Source of the DNA: DAOVRD01 sp964521715
GTDB taxonomy: Bacteria > Planctomycetota > Brocadiia > SM23-32
Direction of reading: 5' to 3'
Length of the DNA: 64,000 nucleotides
Assembly (NCBI GenBank): GCA_964521715.1
Contig: CAZFSS010000011.1
Span: 1-64,000 of the forward strand
Part shown: positions 41,178 to 50,140 of the stretch, in pieces
Layout of the letters: each line of letters starts with the position of its first letter
How positions within the stretch are numbered: the first letter of the stretch is position 1
Notes under the pieces: model-generated
What the model was told of the DNA's origin: nothing
The model's input: the letters and a program-made list of their open reading frames with translations, nothing else
Databases searched by the model: none
Position numbers and translations under genes: made by a program

Positions 41178-44060
41178 TCAGTGGTGGATGGCCTCGTGTC
41201 CCGCCGGATGCTGCATGGCGGTCTGTGCGCGGCTTCGGATCTCGCGGGCCACCTCGGTCATCCGCGGGTCCTGGGCCATCAACAGGCCGGCGCGCTGGCG
41301 CAGGAACTTCACCGCCCAGCGGCACTCTCCGGCCAGGTGGTCCTGATTGCCGCCTATCTCGACCCACGCCGCAGTGATCTTCTGACACCTGGCCAGGGCG
41401 TCGGGGTCGTCTTTGTCAAGCACGGTCTGGCGGAACTCCTCAACCAGTTGGGCAGCGTACTCCGGCGTCTTGATCATTTGCCGACGCGCGGCGACGCAGG
41501 CGTCGATGGTCTTCGCCAGTTTCTCCAGTTCGGACAACGGACCGGCCAGCTCGGGATGGACCACCTTCTGCTCGGCCACGTAGTCCAGAACGCCGTGCCC
41601 GAACTCCACGTAGGTGTCTATCCGGCTGCGGATGAACCTGATGAACGTCAGGACGTCGTCGAGGGCCTTCTCCACCTGCGCCCTGCGCTCCTTCTGCTGG
41701 CCTGCGGCGTATATGGGGTCCAGCAGGTCCTTGACGCCGCACGTGGCCATGCCTTTGTTGACGGACCCCTGGTCTTCGAGGTCCAGGATGTACTCGCACG
41801 GCCCCACTCCGAGCGTGTTGCGCACGACGTCCAGGACCGCAAGGGCGCCCAGCGGCGTGTCCTGAAGGCGGTTCATAGGATAGATCAGGGCCGGCCCGCG
41901 GAACTGGACGACCTGGCCGAGCGGCTCAAGGTAGCCCTGGCCGTCGCGGTCTGCCCAGCAAGGGTAGAGGAAGTTGCCCAGCACGGTGGTCCAGCGCTGC
42001 CGGTTGGCAGGCACCGTTTCGCGGGCGCCGTACCAGTTCGGCTTCTGGTAGCTGCCGTCGGGGTTCTGGGCCAGCATCTCCCAACTGTCAACGAGGTTGT
42101 CGTCGCGGGTCCAGTCCACGCGCCAGTGCGCCGGCCACGGAGCCCGCCAGTCCAGACGGATCGTCCGGCCGGCGTCGACCCCGGCCACGTCGCGTACGTG
42201 CCAGACGTCCGGGGCGTCCAGGACGGCCACCCAGATCCCGGGGTCCTCGCCGTAGTAGATTCGGGTGGACGTGAGCATGCGGTGCTCGCCCTGGCCCGAC
42301 AGGTCCATCTGAATGTCCCGGCTGCTGGTGTTCCACACCGCCATGACGATGGCGTCCCGGCCGGGCATCATGTGGAGGAGCATGTTCTCGGCAGGAAGCT
42401 CGGCCTGCGCCACGCTGAGTTGAGCGGCATCGATCACGATGTCGTCGGCGAAGAAGTCCGGCAGGACGGCGAACCGGCACGGCGCCCTTACAAGCAGGGC
42501 CTTCAGGTCGCCGCACGGCTTGGTCTTGACATCTGCCTCTCCCATCCGCAGTTCGAGACTCAGGGCCACGTCCCCTCCGCCCACGCAGTGGTAGGACGCC
42601 TCGAGCGCGACGGACTCCGGACTGACCGTCGTCACCTTTACCGCCGAGAGCCCCGCCAGAGGCGTCGGCGCATCCGGGGCGAGCACAGCGCGTATCCGGG
42701 GGCCGGCGGCGCTCATCGAGTAGACCTCGACGCCCGGCCCGGCGGCGCGCAGCACCAGGGCGAGCTTGTTGTTGAGCGCGACCACGTCGCCGGCGAATTG
42801 ATGGGCCGCATCCGCCTCACCCACCTCGACCCATCCGTCCATCCGGCTGAAAGCCTCCGGCGCCAGCGCCCACGGCAGGGCCACTCCGGTGTCGAACAGG
42901 CGCACTTCCGGCGCCCCCGGTCGAGGCTGCGGAGCCGGCGGCTGCCCCGCCGGGCCGGCGGCCTCTGCCACTTGCTCGCCTGCCTCCCCGAAGGGGACAT
43001 AGTCGCCCTCATAGAGGCGCAGCATGTCCACCCGGAACTGGCACTCAGGCTGGGCGCAGCTCACGTACGCCGTCCAGCCCTCGGGGAAGGGCGTCTTCAC
43101 GGTGAACGTGGTGTGCAGCTCCGTCCACTTGTCATCGCCGAGCACGACTTCATCGCTGCTGCCCGCTCTGTCCCACGGGTTCGCCGGACGCTCGATCTCC
43201 AGGCGCACGCGCACGGGCCCCTTCACGCTGCGGGCGAACGCGGCGAACGTGTACGTCTTGCCCACCGGGCCGCCGGCGACCCTCTGGCCGAACTGGACGC
43301 CCCACTCCGCCACGGCGTGGACGGTGATCAGCGCGCTGCTCGCTCCCTCGATGGCGGCGTCCTTCGTCACCTCCAGCGTGAAATCCGTGCCGGGTGCGGC
43401 TCCCAGGTTCCAGGCCGCCGTGCCGAGCTCGAAGCTCGGATTGGCGAGGATGTTGGCCGGCCCGGCCGACTTCGGGGCTCCAGCCCCTGTCGCGTAGGGC
43501 ACGTAGTCGCCTTCACAAAGCCGGAACATGTCCACGTTGAACCGCGCGCCGCTCTGTGTGCAGCTCACGTAAGCGAACCAGCCCGGAGCGAAGTCGGTCG
43601 CCACGGTGAACGTGGTGTGCAGCTCGGTCCACTCGTCTTCCGTCAAGACGGAGAACCCGCTCACGGCGGCCCTGTCCCAGGGACTGCCGGCCCGCTCGAT
43701 CTCCAGCCGAGCCGTCACCGGGCCGCCCACGCTCCTGCCCAGGACGGCGAACGTGTAGGTCTTGCCCACTTGACCGGGGGCCAGGCGCTGGCCGAACTGC
43801 GTGCCGTAGCCCGTCGACGCCTCCAGTGTCACCAGCGCACTCGACTGCCCGGCAATGGCGCGCGTGGTGTCGATCTCGAAGCTGGTCTTGGTGTCGGCTT
43901 CGTTGCTCATGCCGTAGGGCTCCCTGCCGTCCTCGAAGCTCGGATTCTGGAACATGTTGGCAGGCTGCGCCTGCTGCTGGCCCCGGGCAGTCCCCGGCAG
44001 GATCCCCGACAGGCAGAGGCAGAGGGATAGCGTGGCGACGACGATGGACCTCGGGCGCAT
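41178..44060 (-). CDS. Secreted protein with two tandem carbohydrate-binding modules
   Basis: 960 residues from the ATG at 44060 (AGGAGGTG); the frame to 44267 crosses the promoter. A signal peptide (MRPRSIVVATLSLCLCLSG) precedes two CBM4/9-like jelly-rolls of about 150 residues: NMFQNPSFEDGREPYGM to LCEGDYVPY and NILANPSFELGTAAWN to LYEGDYVPF. They share TYTFA, RLEIER, WDRA and TELHTTF blocks. A proline-rich linker leads to a 690-residue region with a sandwich part and a helical C-terminus (DDVLTFIRFIRSRIDTYVEF) that I do not recognise. Probably a polysaccharide-active or -binding partner of the GH2-like protein 78 bases downstream. Confidence 0.75.
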   Translation of the reverse strand: MRPRSIVVATLSLCLCLSGILPGTARGQQQAQPANMFQNPSFEDGREPYGMSNEADTKTSFEIDTTRAIAGQSSALVTLEASTGYGTQFGQRLAPGQVGKTYTFAVLGRSVGGPVTARLEIERAGSPWDRAAVSGFSVLTEDEWTELHTTFTVATDFAPGWFAYVSCTQSGARFNVDMFRLCEGDYVPYATGAGAPKSAGPANILANPSFELGTAAWNLGAAPGTDFTLEVTKDAAIEGASSALITVHAVAEWGVQFGQRVAGGPVGKTYTFAAFARSVKGPVRVRLEIERPANPWDRAGSSDEVVLGDDKWTELHTTFTVKTPFPEGWTAYVSCAQPECQFRVDMLRLYEGDYVPFGEAGEQVAEAAGPAGQPPAPQPRPGAPEVRLFDTGVALPWALAPEAFSRMDGWVEVGEADAAHQFAGDVVALNNKLALVLRAAGPGVEVYSMSAAGPRIRAVLAPDAPTPLAGLSAVKVTTVSPESVALEASYHCVGGGDVALSLELRMGEADVKTKPCGDLKALLVRAPCRFAVLPDFFADDIVIDAAQLSVAQAELPAENMLLHMMPGRDAIVMAVWNTSSRDIQMDLSGQGEHRMLTSTRIYYGEDPGIWVAVLDAPDVWHVRDVAGVDAGRTIRLDWRAPWPAHWRVDWTRDDNLVDSWEMLAQNPDGSYQKPNWYGARETVPANRQRWTTVLGNFLYPCWADRDGQGYLEPLGQVVQFRGPALIYPMNRLQDTPLGALAVLDVVRNTLGVGPCEYILDLEDQGSVNKGMATCGVKDLLDPIYAAGQQKERRAQVEKALDDVLTFIRFIRSRIDTYVEFGHGVLDYVAEQKVVHPELAGPLSELEKLAKTIDACVAARRQMIKTPEYAAQLVEEFRQTVLDKDDPDALARCQKITAAWVEIGGNQDHLAGECRWAVKFLRQRAGLLMAQDPRMTEVAREIRSRAQTAMQHPAGHEAIHH

Positions 44061-44275
44061 GCGTGCACCTCCTCTTCTGAATGGCTCACATTCCCTGGCC
44101 GCTGGGCTCTTGGAAGGCGCGGCCGCCGTCCAGGAAAAGCAAACCCTGTCATTATAGCCCTGCGCAACGCAAAGGTGCAGTGCCGGCCCGGAACTCGGGG
44201 CGGCGGCGGTCTGAGCCCGGGGCGCTCTGCAGTCGAGCAGTCTGCCGCAGCCGGGGGCAGCCGGCATGCGCCTCG

Positions 44276-44304
44276 TTGAATGGGTCCGGCCGGAGGGCTA
44301 TACT
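44276..44304 (+). promoter_or_regulatory. Sigma-70 promoter for the MBL-fold gene
   Basis: TTGAAT (44276-44281), a 17-base spacer, TATACT (44299-44304), about 93 bases before the ATG. The divergent gene at 44060 has a perfect minus-strand TATAAT at 44156-44151. The interval 44061-44396 otherwise holds GC-rich GCGCAGCGCGG repeats (about 44316-44355) and no gene. Confidence 0.6.
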
Positions 44305-44396
44305 CACGCGGCGCAGGCGGCGCGCAGCGCGGACGTCGCGCAGCGCGGCTGCGCGTGCCGGTTACAGCCCTTACGAACGCAGTCGGGAGGAGGGAG

Positions 44397-45152
44397 ATGG
44401 CGAGGCGCATTCCGGAAGGCGTCATGGAGCTCGTGGACGGCCTCTATCTGATTGCTGGCTACTCAAGCCATTCCCAGTCGATTGCCGGCTACGCGGGGGC
44501 GTCCGTCTACCTGGCGCGCGGGCGCGGCGACGAATGCATCTTGATCGATTCCGGGTTCGAGCGATACAGGGAAGCCATCGTGCGTTTGCTGGAGCAGATG
44601 GGCGTGGCGTGCTCCGACGTGAAGCTCGTCGCCTACACACACAGCCACGGGGACCATGCGGAGAGCTATGAGTACTACAAGCAGCGTGGGGCCATCACGG
44701 CGATCCACGAGGCCGCGCGCAATGCAGGCGACTGGGGGGGCTCGCCCGTCCGGGCCGACCGGTTCTTCCGGGATGGGGACGTCCTGGAGGTGGCCGGCCT
44801 GAAGCTGCAGGTCTACCACACGCCGGGCCATACGCCCGACAGCAGTTGCTTCCTGACTGAGATCGCGGGCTCCCGCATCCTGTTTGCGGGCGACCTGACG
44901 GGATGGTTCTTCCCGGAAAGGGGGTCGGACTACCGGCAGATGGTGGCCTCCGTGGAGAAAGCGCGGAAGCTCGGCGCCGACCTCATATGCGGGGGTCACT
45001 GGCTCTGCGACGACGACCTGGACGCCTACTGGGAGAAACTGGCAAAGTCCGTGGGCGAAGGGATCTTCTCCCTGGTGGACCACTTCAAGGCCATGGAGCA
45101 CTACGACCTGACGGCCAGGCGCTTCTGGGCGCGGCAAGCCGGCGGCGGTTGA
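44397..45152 (+). CDS. Metallo-beta-lactamase-fold hydrolase
   Basis: 251 residues; ATG with GGAGGAGGGAG. The binuclear zinc site is complete: LVAYTHSHGDHAES, VYHTPGHTPDSSCFL, ILFAGDLTGW and a C-terminal GGHW. The fold is of the glyoxalase-II/lactonase type. It is 35 bases upstream of a creatininase-family gene and was probably recruited to the same amide/lactone pathway. The substrate cannot be read from the sequence. Confidence 0.9.
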   Translation: MARRIPEGVMELVDGLYLIAGYSSHSQSIAGYAGASVYLARGRGDECILIDSGFERYREAIVRLLEQMGVACSDVKLVAYTHSHGDHAESYEYYKQRGAITAIHEAARNAGDWGGSPVRADRFFRDGDVLEVAGLKLQVYHTPGHTPDSSCFLTEIAGSRILFAGDLTGWFFPERGSDYRQMVASVEKARKLGADLICGGHWLCDDDLDAYWEKLAKSVGEGIFSLVDHFKAMEHYDLTARRFWARQAGGG

Positions 45153-45187
45153 CATCGTCGCCCGGCCGATCCTCGAGGAGGTGGAAG

Positions 45188-45994
45188 ATGCGTCCTTTCA
45201 ACGAGAGGGATTACGCGGGCCTGCAGTGGGGCGAGATGTCCTGGGTGGAGGTGCAGCGCGCGGCCGAGGAGGGCCGGGTCGCGCTCCTGCCGCTCGGCAG
45301 CATCGAGCAGCACGGACCGATGATCCCGGTCGGCTGCGATCACTTTCTGGCGCACACGTGGACCCTCGAGGGTGCACGGAGGGCCCGGGACAATCACCAC
45401 GTGCCCGTCGTGGTGCTCCCTGCTATCCCGTACGGCCGGTCGACGCAGCACATGGACTTCCCCGGCACGATCAGCCTGAGGCTGGAAACGTACGTCAGGC
45501 TCCTCGGGGACATAGTGCGCGAGGCGATCCGGGCGGGCTTCCGCAAGATCGCGTGCGTGAGCGGACACGGCGGGAACTACGGCCCTGCCAGGGAGGCCCT
45601 CCGCGACCTGTCGGGAGAGCTGAAGAAGGAAGGCGTCCTCGGCGTCAGGCTATACCTGGCCGACGACCAGAACTGCTTCACGCGATCGAACGAGCTGTAC
45701 GCCAAGCTGCCGCAAGAGCAGTTCAACTTCCACGCCGACGCGTGGGAGACGTCGTATTACCTCTTCCACCGGCCCGACCTCGTCAAGCAGGAAGGCATGG
45801 TGAAACCCGTTGTCAAGCGCGACACCATGCCCTTGCACCTCGACTGGTTCACGAAGAGGGACCTGACCGAGACCGGCGCGTCGGGCAATCCCACCGTGGC
45901 AAGCCCGGATTACGGGAAGCTGAGTTATGAGTACTGCGCGGACGCGATTGCCCTGTTCCTGAAGAGGGTATGGGAGGAGCCTCTTGGGGGGTAG
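45188..45994 (+). CDS. Creatininase (creatinine amidohydrolase) family protein
   Basis: 268 residues; ATG after GAGGAGGTGG. The family metal motifs are present: LLPLGSIEQHGPMIPVGCDH (Glu, His, Asp), GRSTQHMDFPGTISL, IACVSGHGGNYGPA and FHADAWETSYYL with the late Glu. Members hydrolyse cyclic amides or formamides (creatinine, FAPy intermediates, mycofactocin-related peptides). A radical SAM gene follows 54 bases later; creatininase-like and radical SAM pairs occur in peptide-modification clusters, but no precursor peptide is evident here. Confidence 0.9.
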   Translation: MRPFNERDYAGLQWGEMSWVEVQRAAEEGRVALLPLGSIEQHGPMIPVGCDHFLAHTWTLEGARRARDNHHVPVVVLPAIPYGRSTQHMDFPGTISLRLETYVRLLGDIVREAIRAGFRKIACVSGHGGNYGPAREALRDLSGELKKEGVLGVRLYLADDQNCFTRSNELYAKLPQEQFNFHADAWETSYYLFHRPDLVKQEGMVKPVVKRDTMPLHLDWFTKRDLTETGASGNPTVASPDYGKLSYEYCADAIALFLKRVWEEPLGG

Positions 45995-46048
45995 AGCCAG
46001 ACCCTCTGCGTGCGATCCTCAGCCGCAAGGGCCGGCCGGAGCGGAGGC

Positions 46049-47080
46049 ATGAGCCCGTCCCCACGCGAGATCGTAGACCGCCGGATAAGGGAGGTCGGAG
46101 TCCCGGCCGCGGGGCACGAATTCGGCGTGGCCGCAGTCCTCTTCACCTACAGGTGCACGATCGCCTGCCGCCATTGCTGCTTCGGCTGCAGCAGCAAGCG
46201 GCCCGAAGTGGTCATGGACGCCGAACGCTGCGTCCGCTATCTGGCCGACCTGCACGAGACCGGCCGCGTGGTTCACATCGCGGGCGGCGAGTGCATGGCG
46301 TACTGGGACGAGTTGACCAAGGCGCTGGAGATGGCAGAGGCGCGCGGCGTCCAGCCCCACTTCATCGAGACCAACGCGTCGTTTGCCGCAACCGATGCCA
46401 TCGTCCGCGAACGCTTTGAGCGCATGCGCGCGCTCGGCCTGGTCGGCGTCCTCGCAAGCGCCGACCCGTACCACCAGGCATCCGTCCCGCCGGAGCATTT
46501 CATCCGCGTCCGCGCCATAGGCGAGGAGGTCTTCGGCCGGCAGGGCCTCTGGATGAACATGGCCCCGCTGGAGGAGATCCGCGACTACGCCGCCATCGCC
46601 AGGGACGAGGACAGGCTGGCCGACTGGGTGCGGCGCAATCGGCCCATGTTCGTCGGCTCGGCATACAGCCAGCTGGGCCGCTTCGTGGAGCAACACCCGA
46701 TTGACCGGCTTCCGCCTCAGCGCGGCTGGCGCTCGGATCACACCGGCCCCGACTGCGCCGTCGAGTTCGATCGTGAGACGATCTGGGAGCTGCACATTGA
46801 CCCATACGACAACATCCAGACCAACTGTGGCGTCGTCCTTGGCAAGGCGGATCGGAAGACGGTGGGGCAGCTCATAGAGGAAGGCCCCGGCAACGCGAAC
46901 TTCATCTCACGCATGTTGGCTGGAGACGGGCCTCTCCAGCTTGCCCGCTGGGCGCATGACATACACGGCTTCGCCCCTCCTGAGAGGGCGCCGTCGAAGT
47001 GCGGGCTATGCTATGTGACCCGCAGGTTCCTGCGCCAGTTTTACCCCGATATCCTCGGGCCGGAAGAGGTCTACTCATGA
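46049..47080 (+). CDS. Radical SAM protein
   Basis: 343 residues. The 4Fe-4S motif is CTIACRHCC (CxxxCxxC), embedded in FTYRCTIACRHCCFGCSS, with further cysteines just after. The SAM-binding GGE is in HIAGGECMAYWDEL, and later FIETNASFAATDAI is typical. Late cysteines (CAVEF, NCGVV, KCGLCYVT) could bind an auxiliary cluster, as in SPASM-type enzymes. I choose the ATG at 46049; a GTG at 46010 would add 13 residues. GGAGG is only two bases from this ATG, so the upstream GTG is possible. Function unknown; it may act with the creatininase-like neighbour. Confidence 0.85.
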   Translation: MSPSPREIVDRRIREVGVPAAGHEFGVAAVLFTYRCTIACRHCCFGCSSKRPEVVMDAERCVRYLADLHETGRVVHIAGGECMAYWDELTKALEMAEARGVQPHFIETNASFAATDAIVRERFERMRALGLVGVLASADPYHQASVPPEHFIRVRAIGEEVFGRQGLWMNMAPLEEIRDYAAIARDEDRLADWVRRNRPMFVGSAYSQLGRFVEQHPIDRLPPQRGWRSDHTGPDCAVEFDRETIWELHIDPYDNIQTNCGVVLGKADRKTVGQLIEEGPGNANFISRMLAGDGPLQLARWAHDIHGFAPPERAPSKCGLCYVTRRFLRQFYPDILGPEEVYS

Positions 47081-47294
47081 TTCGGGGGCATCGTCCACAG
47101 CGGAGTCTGTGCAGCCGCGCGGCCCGGGTGCACGTCCTTGGGCGGGGCAGTCATGTCGACTGCCGAACGCATGTTCAGTATGCTCTTCTCGCGTTATTGG
47201 ATGAATCGCTAAGCGGTTCCAGTTACGGTTCTGGTTCGGCAACCGCCAGCGCGCCAGCACAATCGCGCGGGCCCTAGGGGGAGGAGATGCGGCG

Positions 47295-48278
47295 GTGACG
47301 GAACAAGAGCGCATTCGCATGCGTTGTCCGAACTGCGGAAAGACCGGGCGCGGCAAGACGTCCTATCTTCAGCGCGAGATGACGTGCCCCAACTGCAAAC
47401 AGAAGGTTCGCTTCGTGTGCGTGGAGCATAGCAAAACAGCAGAGGCCCCTTCCTCAACACGTTCGGACGCCGGTCGTGATGCTGGCGGGGTGAGGGGCGA
47501 AACAGAGGGGGCAGCCAGAGTGACCAGTGGCCGAGAACAACGCATCAAGAAAACGCTTTGGCCGACAGAGCCGGCAAGCAGGGGCCGCCGGTGGGCTGAG
47601 TACGTCATTGACATGGGCCTCACCTTCCTTGTGGGATTCCTCCTGTCGCTTTTCTTGTTTCTTCTGTGCGGAGTGGATGTCTCGAAGCATCCGTATCTTT
47701 TCGGCGTCGCGCTGGCCCTTCTCTATTATGTTCTGCTCGAAGGGGCATCGGGTAAGACCATCGGCAAGATGTTGCTACGCACGAAGGTACTGAAAGAAGG
47801 CGATCAGGAAATCGAAGGTTCGAGTGTTTTTTTGCGTACGCTGATACGATTCATTCCGGGCGAGCCCCTTTCCGTTTTCTCTTCGACCCGCCGAATGTGG
47901 CATGATCGCTGGACCCACACCGTGGTTGCGAGCACTGGTGATTTGAGCTTGGCCCGGAAGTTCCTGGTCGGCATACTGGTACTATTATCAGTACTTTTGG
48001 TTGGTGGGCTGACGGGACTAGAGCAAGAGTACGCGAGAGACGGCAATGTGCAGCAACCGAATGAGATTCTCGGTCAACGCGGTTTCGGCCGGCAGAACCT
48101 TGGGGCATCATTACAGCAAGAACCCGAATTGCGGGAGAAGATGGTGGCGGCCTGCCGGGAAGGTCTTGAAGAAGCGGGCCCCGTAGGTCAGTTCTGGTCT
48201 GAGGACTCCCGCGAAGCGTTTGTCGCGTTTTTCGTTGACTATCTGACTGATCTAACCCGCATTATTCACGAGCCCTGA
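47295..48278 (+). CDS. Zinc-ribbon and RDD-domain membrane protein
   Basis: 327 residues from a GTG (GGGGGAGGAGATG upstream). An N-terminal zinc ribbon (MRCPNCGKTGRGKTSY, MTCPNCKQKV) is joined by a charged linker to an RDD domain: RRWAEYVIDMGLTFLVGFLL with the family Arg and Asp, a second helix (LFGVALALLYYVLLEGASGK) and KTIGKMLLRTKVL. A third helix (FLVGILVLLSVLLVGGL) precedes an acidic soluble tail. RDD proteins are poorly understood membrane proteins, some linked to ion antiport. AT content is higher than neighbours. Confidence 0.82.
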   Translation: MTEQERIRMRCPNCGKTGRGKTSYLQREMTCPNCKQKVRFVCVEHSKTAEAPSSTRSDAGRDAGGVRGETEGAARVTSGREQRIKKTLWPTEPASRGRRWAEYVIDMGLTFLVGFLLSLFLFLLCGVDVSKHPYLFGVALALLYYVLLEGASGKTIGKMLLRTKVLKEGDQEIEGSSVFLRTLIRFIPGEPLSVFSSTRRMWHDRWTHTVVASTGDLSLARKFLVGILVLLSVLLVGGLTGLEQEYARDGNVQQPNEILGQRGFGRQNLGASLQQEPELREKMVAACREGLEEAGPVGQFWSEDSREAFVAFFVDYLTDLTRIIHEP

Positions 48279-48469
48279 GGCTGATGTGCCACAACTGTCA
48301 CGCTGACAACGCGTTACGTCCGGAAACCCACATTGCCCGAAACGACACACTGTTTTCCCGATCCCTCCACCATCCAAGGGCATGTGGCCGTAAGGCCTTG
48401 GCCAGCCGCTGGTTACGTGAACCATGCGTCTTCCTGGCTTCAGTCATGAATAATGTGGGCTAACCCAGC

Positions 48470-48855
48470 GGTACATTGGTAAGCCCTGGACAGAACTCAA
48501 TGGGGCAGATGCCGGCCCTTTCGCGGGACTTCTAGCTGACGACGTAGTCTCGAAGGGCCTCGCCCGCTTGCGCGGGCATAACCCAGGACTTGTGGAGCGT
48601 GGGGACCAGACTATAGCGGAGCTTGCTGCGCGGAACCTCAGTCGCGAGGATATGCGTGAATTGCTGAAGTTGCAGGAGATTCCTGCTAACCGCACAACTG
48701 CCAGTCAAGTGGCGCGACTGAAGGCCCTGATGGAAAAGCTGTTCGGCGATTGTAGTGACGTGGAAAAGGCAACGCTGACGGAGTACTTCAGTTCGGCGAT
48801 GCTCCTCGGCCTTGATGTCCTACGCCACGACCTTGGGGGAGCAGAGGCGCAGTAA
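48470..48855 (+). pseudogene. 5'-truncated reading frame of unknown function
   Basis: A coding-like frame runs without a start from about 48470 (YIGKPWTELNGADAGPFAGL, LADDVVSKGLARLRGHNPGL) to a clear stop at 48855 (TEYFSSAMLLGLDVLRHDLG). The only initiators are a TTG at 48568 and a GTG shortly after, both well inside the coding-like part, and a TAA closes the frame just upstream. It is probably the C-terminal remnant of a longer helical protein, or uses a rare start. I do not recognise the family. Confidence 0.45.
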
Positions 48856-48995
48856 ACCACTGACCCCAAAGCACTGGCCTTGGCGCGACTGCTTGAGCCC
48901 GTCATTTCGTCATGGCCCCGTGCGGTCGCTCTGTGTGAGTTGTCTCGGCCAGGGCACTGCAGACAGGGGTGGCACATTACGGTGGCAACAGGACG

Positions 48996-49616
48996 ATGCA
49001 GAACAACAGAGTGGATTTGACTGCGCGCCAGCACGAGATTCTCGACTGGATCAAGGGGTTCATCCACGAGCGTGGCATGCCGCCGACGGTCCGGGAGATC
49101 GGCGCGCACTTCCGTATCGCCAGTTCCAGCGTGTTCGACCAATTGAAGGCCTTGGAGCGCAAGGGATACCTGCGGCGCGGCAACCTGGGCGCTCGCTCTT
49201 TGATCATCGAAGGCGACGAGCAGCAGCGGTCGGAAGTCCAGCAGGTTCCCGTCATCGGGCGCGTCGCCGCGGGCAGCCCGATCGAGGCGGTCGAAGATGA
49301 CCTGGGGACGATCCCGGTGTCGAACGGCCTCCTCCGAGGCCGTGGCGGCTTTGCCCTGCGAGTCGCAGGCGACAGCATGGTAGAGGCCGGAATCCACGAT
49401 GGGGACTACGTGATCGTGCGCGAGCAAGAGGCGGCTGAGAATGGCGACATCGTGGTCGCGCTCATCGACGGCGAGGCGACGCTCAAACGTTTCTTCAGAC
49501 AACCCCACGACGTCCGCCTCGAACCCGCCAACCCGAAGATGGAGCCCATCGAGGTGAAATCGGGCGACTTCCGAATCCAGGGGAAAGTCATCGGGGTGAT
49601 GAGAGTCATGGCCTGA
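48996..49616 (+). CDS. lexA: LexA repressor
   Basis: 206 residues from the ATG at 48996; an upstream start at 48969 is less likely. The winged-helix N-terminus reads ARQHEILDWIKGFIHERGMP and TVREIGAHFRIASSSVFDQL. The autocleavage site is Ala92-Gly93 (GRVAAGSP). The S24 pair is intact: Ser127 in VAGDSMVEAG and Lys164 in ATLKRFF. It is thus a cleavable SOS regulator, in contrast to the repressor at 15065. No conserved SOS operator is obvious in the 140 bases upstream, which is not unusual since the box is lineage-specific. Confidence 0.95.
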   Translation: MQNNRVDLTARQHEILDWIKGFIHERGMPPTVREIGAHFRIASSSVFDQLKALERKGYLRRGNLGARSLIIEGDEQQRSEVQQVPVIGRVAAGSPIEAVEDDLGTIPVSNGLLRGRGGFALRVAGDSMVEAGIHDGDYVIVREQEAAENGDIVVALIDGEATLKRFFRQPHDVRLEPANPKMEPIEVKSGDFRIQGKVIGVMRVMA

Positions 49617-49955
49617 CGCCATCGCGGGGGAGGGGAGTCAGTTCCCGGCAAGACACGCAGGCTCAGCCCCAAGAGCCACCTGCAAGGGACAGCGCCGCCC
49701 CTTCTGTAGGGCCTCCTGGTGCCTGCGCGTCGCAGGCCCAGGACTTCAGCGGTCGGCGCCCAGCGGGCGATGGTTCGTGCCCGACCCGAACACAGGATCC
49801 CGCCCGCTGCCGGCGTGTCCTTCGCTTTCGTCGCCCTCAGTCGCCGCCCCGGCACCCGAGCGCTCAAGGGGGCGCCGGTTGTGGCTGTGATGGGGAGAAA
49901 TCGCCGCCAGACGCGTCTCAGAATCTGTGAAGGGGTGAGTCAGAATTATGCCCAT

Positions 49956-49984
49956 TGTGAAAAAACGGGCTATCTACTACACTA
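49956..49984 (+). promoter_or_regulatory. Sigma-70 promoter for the giant protease gene
   Basis: TTGTGA (49956-49961), a 17-base spacer, then TACACT (49979-49984), in the only AT-rich part of the 520-base interval 49617-50140. The rest of that interval has no convincing gene. The start codon is 157 bases away. Confidence 0.5.
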
Positions 49985-50140
49985 TAGGCCATTTCGGGGA
50001 GGCGCGGACTCCCCTGCGCTGAGATTGTGCACGTATCCGAAGCCCGCGCGGAGCCGTCCTCCTCGGGATGTCGGCGATGCGGTTAGTCTGTACCTGTTGC
50101 TGGCCCGGGCGGGTCTTCACGCCGGGCAAGGGGTGAGGCT

